Positions 26,223-35,807 are shown, counted from the first letter of the stretch. The stretch: 64,000 bases of DNA from DTU072 sp050309775 (GCA_050309775.1 JBNRMV010000010.1:1-64000), one strand, 5' to 3'. Notes: generated by a model not told the origin, from the sequence alone. Program-made: numbers and translations.

Positions 26223-28690
26223 TGATAGCCAAGCTGACCTTTAGAAATATCATAAAGAACAAACTCAGAACTGCGGCAATATTGCTTACCGTGGCTTTGA
26301 GTTGCGTTATGCTGTTCTTAGGGTTGATTTATAATCGCCTTGCAGTAGGTCAGTTTATGGAAACCAAAGTTGTAGAATCAGAGAATGCCGACCTAAGATT
26401 GGCATATACCGCCGGCAGCAGCTCCAGGGTAATTACCGCAGAACACCTTTCGCAATTTGACTCGGAGATTGAATTTGCCGCCGGAGTGCTGGAACTCTAT
26501 GGCTCGGCTGCGCTGGACGGACAGCAAGTATATATAAATTTGCGTGGGGCCACCGAAGAAAACATAGACAAATTGAACAACCTGACTTACATTGCGCAAC
26601 AAAACAGAGCAATGCGCAAACACGAATTAGTCATCAGCCAAAAAACCGCTGAAGAATACGGTTTGAAGATAAACAGCACCTTTATGATTGCCGTCGGCTC
26701 CAAGCAGCAGCTTTTTACAGTAGGCAAGATTGCGCAGCATCACGCATGCTTTGACGCCCCCGGCGCCATAGTTATGTACGGCATAGAGAGTTTTGTAAGC
26801 AGCTATTTTTGGGGAGGCGGATTCGGCAAAGTATATAACAAGATTTATATCAAGACTGTTGACGGAGTGAACCAAGACGACCTCGGCAAGAGAATTATGG
26901 AAATTGAAGCCTACAAGGGCTATGACATAAAAGAAACCAGCCAAGATGAGGAATTGCGGCGGCGAGCCAATGAGATAGCCATTCCCGTCACCATAGCCGT
27001 GCTGGGCTGCCTGCTTTTGGGACTGTTGCTTGTTTATATGGTGTTCAATGCAGGCGTCAAAAAACGCGCGGAACTTATATCCCGACTCAAGTCGGTTGGC
27101 GCAAAAAACAGCTTTATTTCAACAATTTTTATGATGGAATGCTTTATTTATATTGTTATTGGCGCAGGACTGGGGTATTTGTGTAACAAATTTTTGTTTA
27201 AGCATTATTTGCCTAAAATAATAAGTTTTGATACCGCCGATATTTTCTACCGCAATGTTATGATTTATTCTTCTGCTGCAACAGCGGCGACGGTCTTTAT
27301 AATGTCGCTGCTGCCGATAATAAAAACACGGGGCGTTGCCATTCGGACAAGTTTTTCCGCAGCAAAAAACACTGTATGGAAAAGCAACCTTATTGTTTTT
27401 TTGTTGGGCATGGCTATGATTGTAACCGCCGCTTGCCTTTGTATCCCATACCGTCTGGAAGCAAATAGGGGCATAGCCTCGCTGTTGTTGGGCATACTGG
27501 GAATACTTCTTGTTGCGCCTTATGCGGCAAGATATTTTGTCAAGGGACTGCAAAAAGTGTTCCATTGGGGAGTGGCGAACCTGGCGCTCAAAAATGTTGA
27601 GAGCGAAAGAGGGCTGGCAAATACGCTTAGGGTGTTGACCGCAGGTATGATGATTTGTATCATCATCAGCAGCGCGGCAAATATAACCTACAATTTGGGG
27701 TTGCAGACGGTAGAAAATATTGACAGCGACATTATCATAGAAAATATCCGCGCGCAAAGCCCAACTCCGATAAACACCATAAAATCCATAGAGGGCGTCT
27801 ATGATGTGTATGCTTATCAGATGCGAAAAGTGGATATAGTAGCGGCTGGGGAAAAGACAGAGATAAACCTCATCGGCATAAGTCCGGACAATCTTGGGTT
27901 TATAAAAGATACCGGCAGCGTAAGTTCACGGGAAGAAATTATAAGCATGATTGCAAAGAAAGAGGGTATGCTTATTGATATTTCATATAGCAAGGTGTTT
28001 GGCATAGCCATCGGCGACAAAATCAACATTACTATTGGCGGCATAACGCAAGATATTGCGGTAGTCGGGTTTTTTCAGTCGTACTTCTATGCGGTTGGTA
28101 AAACAGCAGTGATGAGCAATGAATTGATGTCGGAGCTTTTTGGATTGCCTCTGTTTGACAGTCTGGTGTGCAAAACCACCGAAGATGTCGAAGAGACCAT
28201 TGCAAAAATCCGCGCAGGACTTGGCACCTATAACATAATTGCCTACAACAAAGGCGCAGCTTATGGCGTCTATCTTACCGTACTTCAAAACCTGGTAGAC
28301 TTCAGCAATATTTTTACCTATTTTGTCATACTGGTTTGCATTTTTGGAATACTTACTAACATACTGAATTCCCGTGAAGAGAGGAAGGGCGTGTTTTATC
28401 AGCTATATTCGCTTGGCGTCAGCAGAATGCAATTGTTTTTGTGCGAATTGCTGGAAAGCGTTTTTGTCTTGATTGTGACTTTTGGTTTGACGGCCGCGGC
28501 GCTTGCGCTGTGCAATTATGCGCTGATAAACACCATAGCAATAATGCAAATCTATGTCATGCGCGCCATAAATACAAAAATAGCCTTGACCATTTCTGCT
28601 ATATTTGGAGCATTTTATTTGCTGTTGAGCATAAATTCGTTCTTTACCATAAATAAGAAACAACTTATCGGCGCTATAAAAACCTATTGA
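26219..28690 (+). CDS. FtsX-like ABC transporter permease
   Basis: An 823-residue permease with two FtsX modules. One helix lies at about 18-38, followed by a ~210-residue extracellular domain; helices follow at about 254-278, 301-322, 346-368, 390-410, 419-440 and 478-503. A second extracellular domain (about 505-680) precedes three C-terminal helices, for ten in all. This is the layout of Gram-positive MacB/BceB-like transporters that act mechanically on envelope substrates. The start overlaps the ATPase stop; ATG at 26219 or 26222 is equally possible. The M23 peptidase follows 40 bp downstream, which recalls FtsEX-type activation of cell-wall hydrolases (inference). Confidence 0.88.
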   Translation: MMIAKLTFRNIIKNKLRTAAILLTVALSCVMLFLGLIYNRLAVGQFMETKVVESENADLRLAYTAGSSSRVITAEHLSQFDSEIEFAAGVLELYGSAALDGQQVYINLRGATEENIDKLNNLTYIAQQNRAMRKHELVISQKTAEEYGLKINSTFMIAVGSKQQLFTVGKIAQHHACFDAPGAIVMYGIESFVSSYFWGGGFGKVYNKIYIKTVDGVNQDDLGKRIMEIEAYKGYDIKETSQDEELRRRANEIAIPVTIAVLGCLLLGLLLVYMVFNAGVKKRAELISRLKSVGAKNSFISTIFMMECFIYIVIGAGLGYLCNKFLFKHYLPKIISFDTADIFYRNVMIYSSAATAATVFIMSLLPIIKTRGVAIRTSFSAAKNTVWKSNLIVFLLGMAMIVTAACLCIPYRLEANRGIASLLLGILGILLVAPYAARYFVKGLQKVFHWGVANLALKNVESERGLANTLRVLTAGMMICIIISSAANITYNLGLQTVENIDSDIIIENIRAQSPTPINTIKSIEGVYDVYAYQMRKVDIVAAGEKTEINLIGISPDNLGFIKDTGSVSSREEIISMIAKKEGMLIDISYSKVFGIAIGDKINITIGGITQDIAVVGFFQSYFYAVGKTAVMSNELMSELFGLPLFDSLVCKTTEDVEETIAKIRAGLGTYNIIAYNKGAAYGVYLTVLQNLVDFSNIFTYFVILVCIFGILTNILNSREERKGVFYQLYSLGVSRMQLFLCELLESVFVLIVTFGLTAAALALCNYALINTIAIMQIYVMRAINTKIALTISAIFGAFYLLLSINSFFTINKKQLIGAIKTY

Positions 28691-28730
28691 GTTACGCATA
28701 ATTCTTGCGCAAGCAGCAGAAAATAGATTT

Positions 28731-29696
28731 ATGAGCTGCGCTTGTCAAAAGAAAAAGGCATTTTATGCTGTATTTATATTTGTTGTTGCCGCCGTGTTTA
28801 TTTTCAACGCGGGCTTTTCCTTTGAAAACCAAGATTATATAAAATGGGTGGACTGCAAAGTACCTTATGCGATTTTGAAAAGGGCATGCGAATATGATGT
28901 CAGCATGCACGGCAGCCAATATGAATTTGATTTTGTAAAGGCGCTGGCATATCTGGCTGTAAAGAACGGAAACAAGTTTAATTTGCGGCGGGACATAAAG
29001 AATTTGGACAATCTGGTTTACCATGTTAAGAGCGGCAAAAAAATTGATGATTTTTTCAGTGAGAACAAATATTACAAATATTATGTTGAGGCGTACAATG
29101 CCATATTTGCTGAGTTTATCGGAGAGTACAAGACGGCAAGCGGCGATGTCAAATACGGTTGCAAGAATTATCATCCCTTTGCACGGGGGTATTGGTTCTC
29201 ACATTATGACGACTTCGGAGCCTCACGCTCTTTTGGGTTCAAAAGAAAGCACCTCGGGCATGACATTATGGGGTCGATAGGCACTCCCATAGTGGCAATA
29301 GAGGGCGGTACGGTGACGGAATTGGGTTGGAACAAATACGGCGGTTGGCGCATAGGCATAAGGTCGTTTGACAAAAAAAGGTCATATTATTATGCGCACC
29401 TGCGCAAGAATAAACCGTATATTGAAGGCTTGAAAAAGGGCGACACCATTGTTGCCGGACAAGTAATAGGCTATCTTGGGGTGACGGGATATAGCTCCAA
29501 AGAGAATGCCAACATGAAGACAAAACCGCATTTGCATTTGGGCATGCAGTTGATTTTTGACGAAAGCCAATACCAAGGTCCCAAAGAAATCTGGATAGAT
29601 ATGTATCAGATAACAAAGTTTCTATCCGAATACCGTGTGGCGGTAACTAAGGATGAAAAGGATTTTCGCAGCATAAATTTGAAGAGAAGTCTATAA
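28731..29696 (+). CDS. Membrane-anchored M23 (LytM-type) peptidase
   Basis: A 321-residue protein with one N-terminal membrane helix (about 10-29) and a LytM domain at about 165-285. The zinc site is complete: His174 and Asp178 in HLGHD, and His269 in HLHLG; His224 in YAHL also matches. Such enzymes cut peptidoglycan cross-links. The region between helix and catalytic domain is helical. The ribosome site before the ATG is poor. It follows the ABC transporter in the same direction, so the three genes may form an envelope-remodelling unit. Confidence 0.88.
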   Translation: MSCACQKKKAFYAVFIFVVAAVFIFNAGFSFENQDYIKWVDCKVPYAILKRACEYDVSMHGSQYEFDFVKALAYLAVKNGNKFNLRRDIKNLDNLVYHVKSGKKIDDFFSENKYYKYYVEAYNAIFAEFIGEYKTASGDVKYGCKNYHPFARGYWFSHYDDFGASRSFGFKRKHLGHDIMGSIGTPIVAIEGGTVTELGWNKYGGWRIGIRSFDKKRSYYYAHLRKNKPYIEGLKKGDTIVAGQVIGYLGVTGYSSKENANMKTKPHLHLGMQLIFDESQYQGPKEIWIDMYQITKFLSEYRVAVTKDEKDFRSINLKRSL

Positions 29697-29725
29697 ATAT
29701 GTACAGAAGAGCGCTTTTTTGACTC

Positions 29726-29754
29726 TTGAAAAAAGCCCATACATATGGTATTAT
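29726..29754 (+). promoter_or_regulatory. Promoter of the carboxylesterase gene
   Basis: TTGAAA (29726-29731) and TATTAT (29749-29754) are 17 bp apart. The predicted start near 29761 coincides with a strong AAAGGAGGG. Confidence 0.65.
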
Positions 29755-29789
29755 TTGTTAAAAGGAGGGCTTATCGTGGTCTAATCCCC

Positions 29790-31280
29790 ATGAAAAGGGT
29801 GCCCGACAAGCCGTTTGAAGTTATGAGCGTTGTGGTCCAAACAAAATATGGCAAAGTCAGGGGAGTTTGCACCAAAGACGGATATGTTTGGCGAGGTATA
29901 CCGTACGCCGCGCCGCCCGTCGGTAAAAACCGTTTCAAAGCGCCGCAAGACCCACAAGGCTGGCAAGGCGTATACGATGCGCAACGCTTTCGCGCCATTT
30001 GTCCCCAGTTTATCCCTTTAGAAAAAGAAGTTCAAAGCGAAGATTGTCTGCATTTGAATATTTATTCCGATTCTACCATAGGGCGCAAGCCCGTAATGGT
30101 GTTTATTCACGGAGGCGCTTTTATTTTGGGCAGCGGCTCTCAAAGCATTTATGACTGTCAAAATATAGCCGCCAAAGGCGTGGTGGCTGTGACTTTGAAT
30201 TATCGGCTGGGCGTATTCGGCATGCTCAACTTTTCATTCATTGACGAATCGTTTGCGTCCAACATTGCTTTGCGTGACCAAATCAAAGCGCTTGAATGGG
30301 TGTATGAGAACATTGCAAATTTTGGCGGAGACCCCGAGGATATCACCATTTGCGGACAGTCGGCTGGAGCAATCAGCGTGACATGTCTTTTGAATGCGCC
30401 GGCGGCGCAGCCTTACATAAAGAAGGCAATTATTTGCAGCTCATTCCCCGACATGATAAACTCAAAACAGCGCAGCGTGGAGATAGCCAAGGATTTTTTG
30501 AAATTCATAGGCATAGAAGAAAAGGATGCCCCCAAAAGGCTGTTGTCCATAACTGTTGATGAACTCAACATGCATGCCAAGGCTTTTACCAAGAATTGCC
30601 GCAGAAAGAATGGGCTGGATTTGCTTATGCCTTGCGTTGACGGCATGGTTCTTCCGAAAAAACCCCTTGCTTCCGTAAGAGACGGCAGCGCTCACTATGT
30701 ACCGCTGCTGATAGGCGTAACTAAAAGCGAAGTGGACATACTCTTCCGATTGAAGTATTCCAACACCATGGCAAATGACGAAATGGAATATTTGCTGGAG
30801 GACGAAAAACAGGTAAAGGAAGAGTTGCTTGCGGCATACAATTTGCCCCCAAAGAAAGCGTATCCGCTTATCGGACGCGACTGGCTGATTCGTATACCGT
30901 CAGAGTGGTACGCAAACAGCCACAGCAAAAAAGCCCCTGTCTGGATGTACCGCTTTGATTATGAGAACTTGTTTTTGAAACTGACGGGCATGAATGCCGT
31001 CCATGCTTTGGACTTGCTGTTCATTTTCAAAAATTTTGACAACAGAATAGGTCGGCTGTTATTTTGCATGACTCCCCGAAAAGCCAAGGCTATGGCGCTT
31101 GCCGACAGAATGCAAGATGCAGTTGTGGACTTCATAAAAAGCGGAAAGGCGCCTTGGCAGCAATTTGACGAAAAGTTCGCCACAAAGGTTTTTGACGCTG
31201 ACGGAGACAAACTTGAGTATGACGATGAGGACGCTGTACGCAAAGTTTGGCTAAAAACAGAGATATATAAAAGGATATAA
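29790..31280 (+). CDS. Type B carboxylesterase
   Basis: An alpha/beta hydrolase of the COesterase family (about 496 residues). The oxyanion hole HGGAF and nucleophile elbow GQSAGA are visible, with a histidine in NAVHALDLLF near the end as the likely third catalytic residue. No signal peptide is seen, so it is probably cytoplasmic; the ester substrate is unknown. The start is uncertain. ATG 29745 lies inside the promoter; ATG 29790 is 20 nt past a strong AAAGGAGGG; ATG 29823 matches where the family homology begins (VVVQTKYGKVRG) but has a weak site. Directly after the strong site lies a two-codon GTG-GTC-TAA. Confidence 0.85.
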   Translation: MKRVPDKPFEVMSVVVQTKYGKVRGVCTKDGYVWRGIPYAAPPVGKNRFKAPQDPQGWQGVYDAQRFRAICPQFIPLEKEVQSEDCLHLNIYSDSTIGRKPVMVFIHGGAFILGSGSQSIYDCQNIAAKGVVAVTLNYRLGVFGMLNFSFIDESFASNIALRDQIKALEWVYENIANFGGDPEDITICGQSAGAISVTCLLNAPAAQPYIKKAIICSSFPDMINSKQRSVEIAKDFLKFIGIEEKDAPKRLLSITVDELNMHAKAFTKNCRRKNGLDLLMPCVDGMVLPKKPLASVRDGSAHYVPLLIGVTKSEVDILFRLKYSNTMANDEMEYLLEDEKQVKEELLAAYNLPPKKAYPLIGRDWLIRIPSEWYANSHSKKAPVWMYRFDYENLFLKLTGMNAVHALDLLFIFKNFDNRIGRLLFCMTPRKAKAMALADRMQDAVVDFIKSGKAPWQQFDEKFATKVFDADGDKLEYDDEDAVRKVWLKTEIYKRI

Positions 31281-31339
31281 AAGTTTTTAACTAATTTCTT
31301 ATATCTTTCTAAATATAATTTAACAAGGAGGAAAAGCTA

Positions 31340-32047
31340 ATGAATATTCATAACCTTGGGAGCGTATTGTTTAATAATTATTTATTGCAATATGAAAATG
31401 GTTGTATTCTCATTGACGCAGGGTACAATACCAGTTTTGAAAAGTTTTTGGGAAAACTTGAAACCCTCGGCATTAGCCTTGATGCCATAAAATATGTTTT
31501 TCTTACGCATGTTCACAATGACCACATAAGCTATTTGAAGGAGTTGCTTGACGCCGGAGTCAAATTGATAATACATAGCGCAGCAAAAGAAAGACTGCTT
31601 GAAGGCAAAAATGTGCTGGGCGACTGTTCGACTTTGATATCAAAATGTTTTTCGTTAATGACAAAATTGACGGGAAAATCCGTGGGAGACTGGACCCCTA
31701 TCGATGCAGAGAACGCCATAGTCTGTGACGGCAACGCAAATGTTTTGGCGGAGCAGGGCTTCCCCATGACGGTGGTTGAGTTGCCCGGGCACACTCCTGA
31801 TAGCATAGGGCTGCTGACAGATGATGGCAAGTTGTTTTGCGGAGATATGACCATGAACGGTTTTCCAGCAACAAATAGGAAAACGCTGCTGATTGAAGAT
31901 GTCACAGAATATAAAAAGTCCTGGCAAAAAATCATAGCGCTCAATCCGTTGATGCTCTATCCCGGTCATGGCAAACCCTTCCCAATTGATGATATGGTGA
32001 AATATCAGCCGGGAGTTAATGAACTAATACTTTGGCGTAACAAATAA
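31340..32047 (+). CDS. MBL-fold metallo-hydrolase
   Basis: A 235-residue metallo-beta-lactamase-fold protein. The metal motif HVHNDH is at residues 57-62, followed by LPGHTPDSIG, FCGDMTMNG and YPGHGKPF, which supply the remaining ligands. AAGGAGG precedes the ATG. The family includes glyoxalase II-like thioesterases and lactonases; nothing here points to a particular substrate, and it lacks a signal peptide. It lies between an esterase and an aquaporin and seems to be transcribed on its own, with a TATAAT at 31314-31319. Confidence 0.88.
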   Translation: MNIHNLGSVLFNNYLLQYENGCILIDAGYNTSFEKFLGKLETLGISLDAIKYVFLTHVHNDHISYLKELLDAGVKLIIHSAAKERLLEGKNVLGDCSTLISKCFSLMTKLTGKSVGDWTPIDAENAIVCDGNANVLAEQGFPMTVVELPGHTPDSIGLLTDDGKLFCGDMTMNGFPATNRKTLLIEDVTEYKKSWQKIIALNPLMLYPGHGKPFPIDDMVKYQPGVNELILWRNK

Positions 32048-32113
32048 AACACGCATAATTTTTTTGAAATCCAAAATACTAACTACAATTCAGCGATGAA
32101 TTAAGGAGGAAAA

Positions 32114-32797
32114 ATGGAATTCAAGAAATATATTGCAGAAATGTTTGGTACGATGTTTCTTGTGCTGGTCGGCTGCGGAAGCGCAGTGGCTTATGGTTTC
32201 AGCGCAGGCTGGCTGGCAATTGCGTTGGCGTTCGGTTTGACGGTTATGGCAATGACCTATTGCTACATGAAGTTTTCCGGCTGCCACATAAACCCCGCAG
32301 TGTCGCTGGCAATGCTAATAACAAAAAAGATTGACTTCAAAGACTTTATAGGCTATATAATAGCGCAATTTGTCGGCGGTATTGTAGGCGCGGCAGTGCT
32401 TATGATATTCTTTTCACGCGCGACGGGTCTTGGCGCCAATGGGTACGGCGCAATGAGCAGCTGGGATTTGAACTGGTGGCAAGCTCTTATTGCAGAAATA
32501 CTGTTGACCAATCTTTTTGTAATGGTATTTCTCGCGACTTCCGGCAAAAAGCACAAATTTTCAGGCGGAATAATAAACGGACTGACCTTTGCGGCAGTCT
32601 ATATAATAGGCATTCCTCTGACAAATGCTTCAATTAACCCGGCAAGGAGTCTTGGACCGGCGATATTTGCCGGCGGAATGGCTATCAGGCAGGTGTGGTT
32701 GTTTATACTGGCTCCGATGATAGGCGCAATACTTGCAGCTATCGGGTACAAATGTTTTTGCAACAAGGATGACAAACTAATCGAGGAAATTATGTAG
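32114..32797 (+). CDS. Aquaporin / MIP family channel
   Basis: A 227-residue six-helix channel with both NPA half-helices: HINPAVSLAM and SINPARSLGP. The length and the residues between point to the AqpZ branch rather than the longer GlpF type. At the selectivity filter the Phe of helix 2 (LAFGLTV) and the Arg after the second NPA are kept, but the helix-5 histidine of AqpZ appears to be Tyr (VYIIGIP), and the adjacent Thr is Ala. Water or another small neutral solute could pass. AGGAGG precedes the ATG; a strong terminator follows. Confidence 0.9.
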   Translation: MEFKKYIAEMFGTMFLVLVGCGSAVAYGFSAGWLAIALAFGLTVMAMTYCYMKFSGCHINPAVSLAMLITKKIDFKDFIGYIIAQFVGGIVGAAVLMIFFSRATGLGANGYGAMSSWDLNWWQALIAEILLTNLFVMVFLATSGKKHKFSGGIINGLTFAAVYIIGIPLTNASINPARSLGPAIFAGGMAIRQVWLFILAPMIGAILAAIGYKCFCNKDDKLIEEIM

Positions 32798-32844
32798 CTA
32801 CGGCTACAAAAAACAGCCAATTGTTGTTTATGGCAATCGGACAG

Positions 32845-32888
32845 ACAAAGAACCCGTTATTATGCTACAAACGGGTTCTTTGTTTTTG
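32845..32888 (+). terminator. Terminator after the aquaporin gene
   Basis: A 13-bp perfect stem (32845-32857 with 32871-32883) built on AAGAACCCGT, a 13-nt loop, then TTTTTG. Confidence 0.9.
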
Positions 32889-32945
32889 TAGCAGTGCAGC
32901 GCAATGTTACAAAATAGTTCTGTAACAAAAGCAACAGAATTTACC

Positions 32946-32974
32946 TTGACAAAACGCAAAGGTTCATCTATCAT
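32946..32974 (+). promoter_or_regulatory. Promoter of the copper operon
   Basis: TTGACA (32946-32951) and TATCAT (32969-32974) are 17 bp apart. No obvious CsoR or CopY operator repeat is seen around it. Confidence 0.7.
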
Positions 32975-33005
32975 TATCGTAAAGAATTATATATACGGAG
33001 TAATT

Positions 33006-33293
33006 ATGATAAAACACATTGTATGTTTCAAATTAAAAGACATAGCCGATGCCGAACGCACAAAAGAAGTGCTTATGTCGATGCAGGGCAAGGTGCCTCA
33101 AATCAGAGATATATCGGTAAACCTTGACGAATTGCGTACCGAAAGGTCGTATGATGTCATACTTGAAGTGCTTGTCGATGATTGGAAAGCGCTTGAAGAT
33201 TATCAGGCAGACGCTTACCATTGCGATGTGGTCAAGAAGTATATTCACAGCGTAAGGAGCGGCAGCATAGCTTTGGATTTTGAAATTAAATGA
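33006..33293 (+). CDS. Dabb (stress-responsive A/B barrel) domain protein
   Basis: A 95-residue protein that is a single Dabb domain, a dimeric ferredoxin-like barrel: MIKHIVCFKLKD at the N-terminus, a central IRDISVNLD and HCDVVKKYIHSV towards the end. ATG 33006 has CGGAG 5 nt upstream; an in-frame ATG at 32904 lies before the promoter and is rejected. Its last codon overlaps the copA start (ATGA), so the two are coupled. Dabb proteins have varied or unknown roles; why one is fused into a copper operon is not clear. Confidence 0.85.
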   Translation: MIKHIVCFKLKDIADAERTKEVLMSMQGKVPQIRDISVNLDELRTERSYDVILEVLVDDWKALEDYQADAYHCDVVKKYIHSVRSGSIALDFEIK

Positions 33294-35548
33294 TAAAGAA
33301 AAAAATAATTGTAACCGGCATGACCTGTTCGGCATGTTCGGCAAGTGTAGAGAAAGCAGTACGCAAACTTGGCGGTGTCAGCTCCGCCGATGTCAACTTG
33401 CTGTCCAAAACTTTAGAGGTGGTGTTTGACGAACAAATATTGTCAGAGAATGACATAATTGCCGAAATCGAAAGGGCAGGTTATGGCGTTGAAAAACAAA
33501 AAGCCCCCGACAAAAAGAATGTTGCGGCTATTGACGGCGAAATAAAGGATATGCGCACAAGAGTTATAGTGTCCTTTGCTTTTCTGGTGCCGCTTTTGTA
33601 CATCTCTATGGGGCATATGCTTGGTTTTCCATTGCCGTCATTTTTGCATGGCTATAAGGGCGCGCTGGCATTTTCGTTTTCACAATTTTTACTCACCTTG
33701 CCGATATTGATTGTCAACAAGAAGTACTTCACAACAGGTTTCAAAACGCTGATAAGGCGGCATCCGAATATGGATTCTCTCATTGCCATAGGTTCGTCAG
33801 CGGCTGTTGTGTACGGGATATTTGCCATATTCCGCATTGGCGAAGGCTTGGCGGCGCAAAATGCCGAACTGGTGGAAAGGTACAGCATGGATTTGTATTT
33901 TGAGTCGGCTGCGACCATACTTGCGCTGATTACGCTGGGCAAATATCTTGAGGCAGGCTCAAAGGGCAAGACAAGCGAGGCTATAAGCAAGCTGCTTGAC
34001 CTTTCCCCAAAGACCGCCGCAGTCATACGCAATGGCATTGAGCAGGAAATTCACATTGAGGAAGTAGTTGTCGGCGACATAATAGCCGTACGCCCGGGCG
34101 CCGCCATACCCGTTGACGGCGTCATAGTTGAGGGCAATTCGGCGGTAGATGAATCGGCGCTTACAGGAGAGAGCATACCCGTAGAAAAGGTCGTCGGCAA
34201 CAAAGTCATAGGCGCCACAATCAACAAGACTGGTTTTTTTAAGTTTGAGGCGCAAAAGGTAGGCGGAGATACGGCATTGTCACAAATCATAAAATTAGTG
34301 GAAGAGGCCGGCTCCTCAAAAGCGCCCATAGCCAAACTGGCGGACAGCATAAGCGGCGTGTTTGTACCCGTTGTTATTGCCATAGCGTTGGTTTCTTTGA
34401 TAGCATGGCTGATTGCCGGCAAGGGTGTGGAGTTTTCACTTTCAATTGCCATAGCCGTACTTGTCATATCCTGTCCGTGCGCTTTGGGATTGGCTACACC
34501 CGTAGCCATTATGGTAGCAACAGGCAAGGGGGCTTCAAACGGAATTTTGGTGAAATCAGCCGAAGCCTTGCAGATTGCGCACAAAGTCAGCGCTGTTGTG
34601 CTGGACAAGACAGGCACGGTCACAGAGGGCAAACCCAAGGTTACCGACATTATCACATATGCAGACATGAACGAAACTGCGCTATTGACGCTGGCCGCCA
34701 CTATTGAAAAGCCATCGGAGCATCCGCTGGCAGAAGCCGTGTTGCAAAAAGCCGCCCAACAAAACATAGAAATAGGCGCGACCGACAGTTTTGAAGCTGT
34801 CCCGGGCAGAGGCATAATTTGCCAAATAAAAGGAAAGAAGTATTTTGCCGGAAATATGGCGCTTATTGAAAGCGTAGCAGACACAAAAAGCATGCAAACT
34901 GACTATGAAAGACTTGCCGAGGAGGGCAAAACTCCGCTTGTCTTTGCTGACGAAAACAAAGTATTGGGCATAATTGCCGTCATGGATACGCTGAAGCCCA
35001 CAAGCAAAAGCGCTATTGAGCGCCTCAACGCAATGGGCATGGAAGTAATAATGCTGACTGGCGACAACAAGCACACCTCGCAAGCAATTCAGAATCAGTT
35101 GGGCATAGACAAAGTAGTTGCGGAGATTTTGCCGCAGGACAAAGAAGGCGAAATAAGAAAATTGCAGCAAAGCGGAGCAACGGTGGCGATGATAGGCGAT
35201 GGCATAAATGACGCGCCGGCTCTTACGCGCGCCGATGTCGGCATAGCCATAGGCGCAGGCACGGATATAGCCATAGAATCCGCCGATATCGTACTGATGA
35301 AAAGCGATTTAATGGATGCGGTGACGGCTATTCAGCTCAGCAAAGCCGCTTTCCGCAACATAAAACAAAACTTGTTCTGGGCATTTTTCTATAACATAAT
35401 TGGCATACCGCTTGCCGCAGGAGTGTTCTTTTCGTGGCTTGGGTGGAAACTCAACCCCATGTTTGCCGCGGCGGCAATGAGCTTGAGCTCAATATTTGTA
35501 GTGACAAATGCGCTCAGACTGCGCTTTTTTAAGCCAAAACACCATTAA
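33290..35548 (+). CDS. copA: Copper-exporting P-type ATPase
   Basis: A 752-residue P1B ATPase that pumps Cu(I) out of the cell. It has one N-terminal heavy-metal domain with GMTCSAC (Cys13, Cys16), the intramembrane Cys395-Pro-Cys397, DKTGT with Asp439, an HP motif in SEHPLAEA, and GDGINDAPAL. The CPC with one metal domain fits the CopA class. It overlaps the Dabb gene by 4 bp and is followed 30 bp later by the copper chaperone gene, a standard pairing. Confidence 0.95.
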   Translation: MIKKKIIVTGMTCSACSASVEKAVRKLGGVSSADVNLLSKTLEVVFDEQILSENDIIAEIERAGYGVEKQKAPDKKNVAAIDGEIKDMRTRVIVSFAFLVPLLYISMGHMLGFPLPSFLHGYKGALAFSFSQFLLTLPILIVNKKYFTTGFKTLIRRHPNMDSLIAIGSSAAVVYGIFAIFRIGEGLAAQNAELVERYSMDLYFESAATILALITLGKYLEAGSKGKTSEAISKLLDLSPKTAAVIRNGIEQEIHIEEVVVGDIIAVRPGAAIPVDGVIVEGNSAVDESALTGESIPVEKVVGNKVIGATINKTGFFKFEAQKVGGDTALSQIIKLVEEAGSSKAPIAKLADSISGVFVPVVIAIALVSLIAWLIAGKGVEFSLSIAIAVLVISCPCALGLATPVAIMVATGKGASNGILVKSAEALQIAHKVSAVVLDKTGTVTEGKPKVTDIITYADMNETALLTLAATIEKPSEHPLAEAVLQKAAQQNIEIGATDSFEAVPGRGIICQIKGKKYFAGNMALIESVADTKSMQTDYERLAEEGKTPLVFADENKVLGIIAVMDTLKPTSKSAIERLNAMGMEVIMLTGDNKHTSQAIQNQLGIDKVVAEILPQDKEGEIRKLQQSGATVAMIGDGINDAPALTRADVGIAIGAGTDIAIESADIVLMKSDLMDAVTAIQLSKAAFRNIKQNLFWAFFYNIIGIPLAAGVFFSWLGWKLNPMFAAAAMSLSSIFVVTNALRLRFFKPKHH

Positions 35549-35578
35549 ACAAAGCAATACTATTTTCAGGAGGTTTTT

Positions 35579-35803
35579 ATGAAAAAGATTTTGGAAATTA
35601 ACGGAATGAATTGTCAGCATTGCGCAACAAAAGTAGGCAAGGCGCTCAACGCTATCAAGGGAGTAAAGGCAAAAATTGACCTGAAGAAAAAACAAGCAAT
35701 CGTCAAGATGGCGGAGCCCATAGAGGACTCCATTCTCGAAAAAGCCGTCACCGACGCAGGTTATGAGGTGGTTTCGTCAAGGGAAAAGAAATCTCTGATT
35801 TAG
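35579..35803 (+). CDS. copZ: Copper chaperone CopZ-like (HMA domain)
   Basis: A 74-residue heavy-metal-associated domain with GMNCQHC (Cys12, Cys15) and the usual beta-alpha-beta-beta-alpha-beta length. It would carry Cu(I) to the CopA metal domain. A perfect AGGAGG sits before the ATG. It ends 4 bp from the stop of the convergent GH13 gene, with no terminator visible between them. Confidence 0.92.
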   Translation: MKKILEINGMNCQHCATKVGKALNAIKGVKAKIDLKKKQAIVKMAEPIEDSILEKAVTDAGYEVVSSREKKSLI

Positions 35804-35807
35804 TTCA

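Noticed and set aside
25554..28690. Bacitracin-type (BceAB) resistance transporter
   Set aside because: No BceR/BceS two-component genes are adjacent; the fold alone does not support that role.
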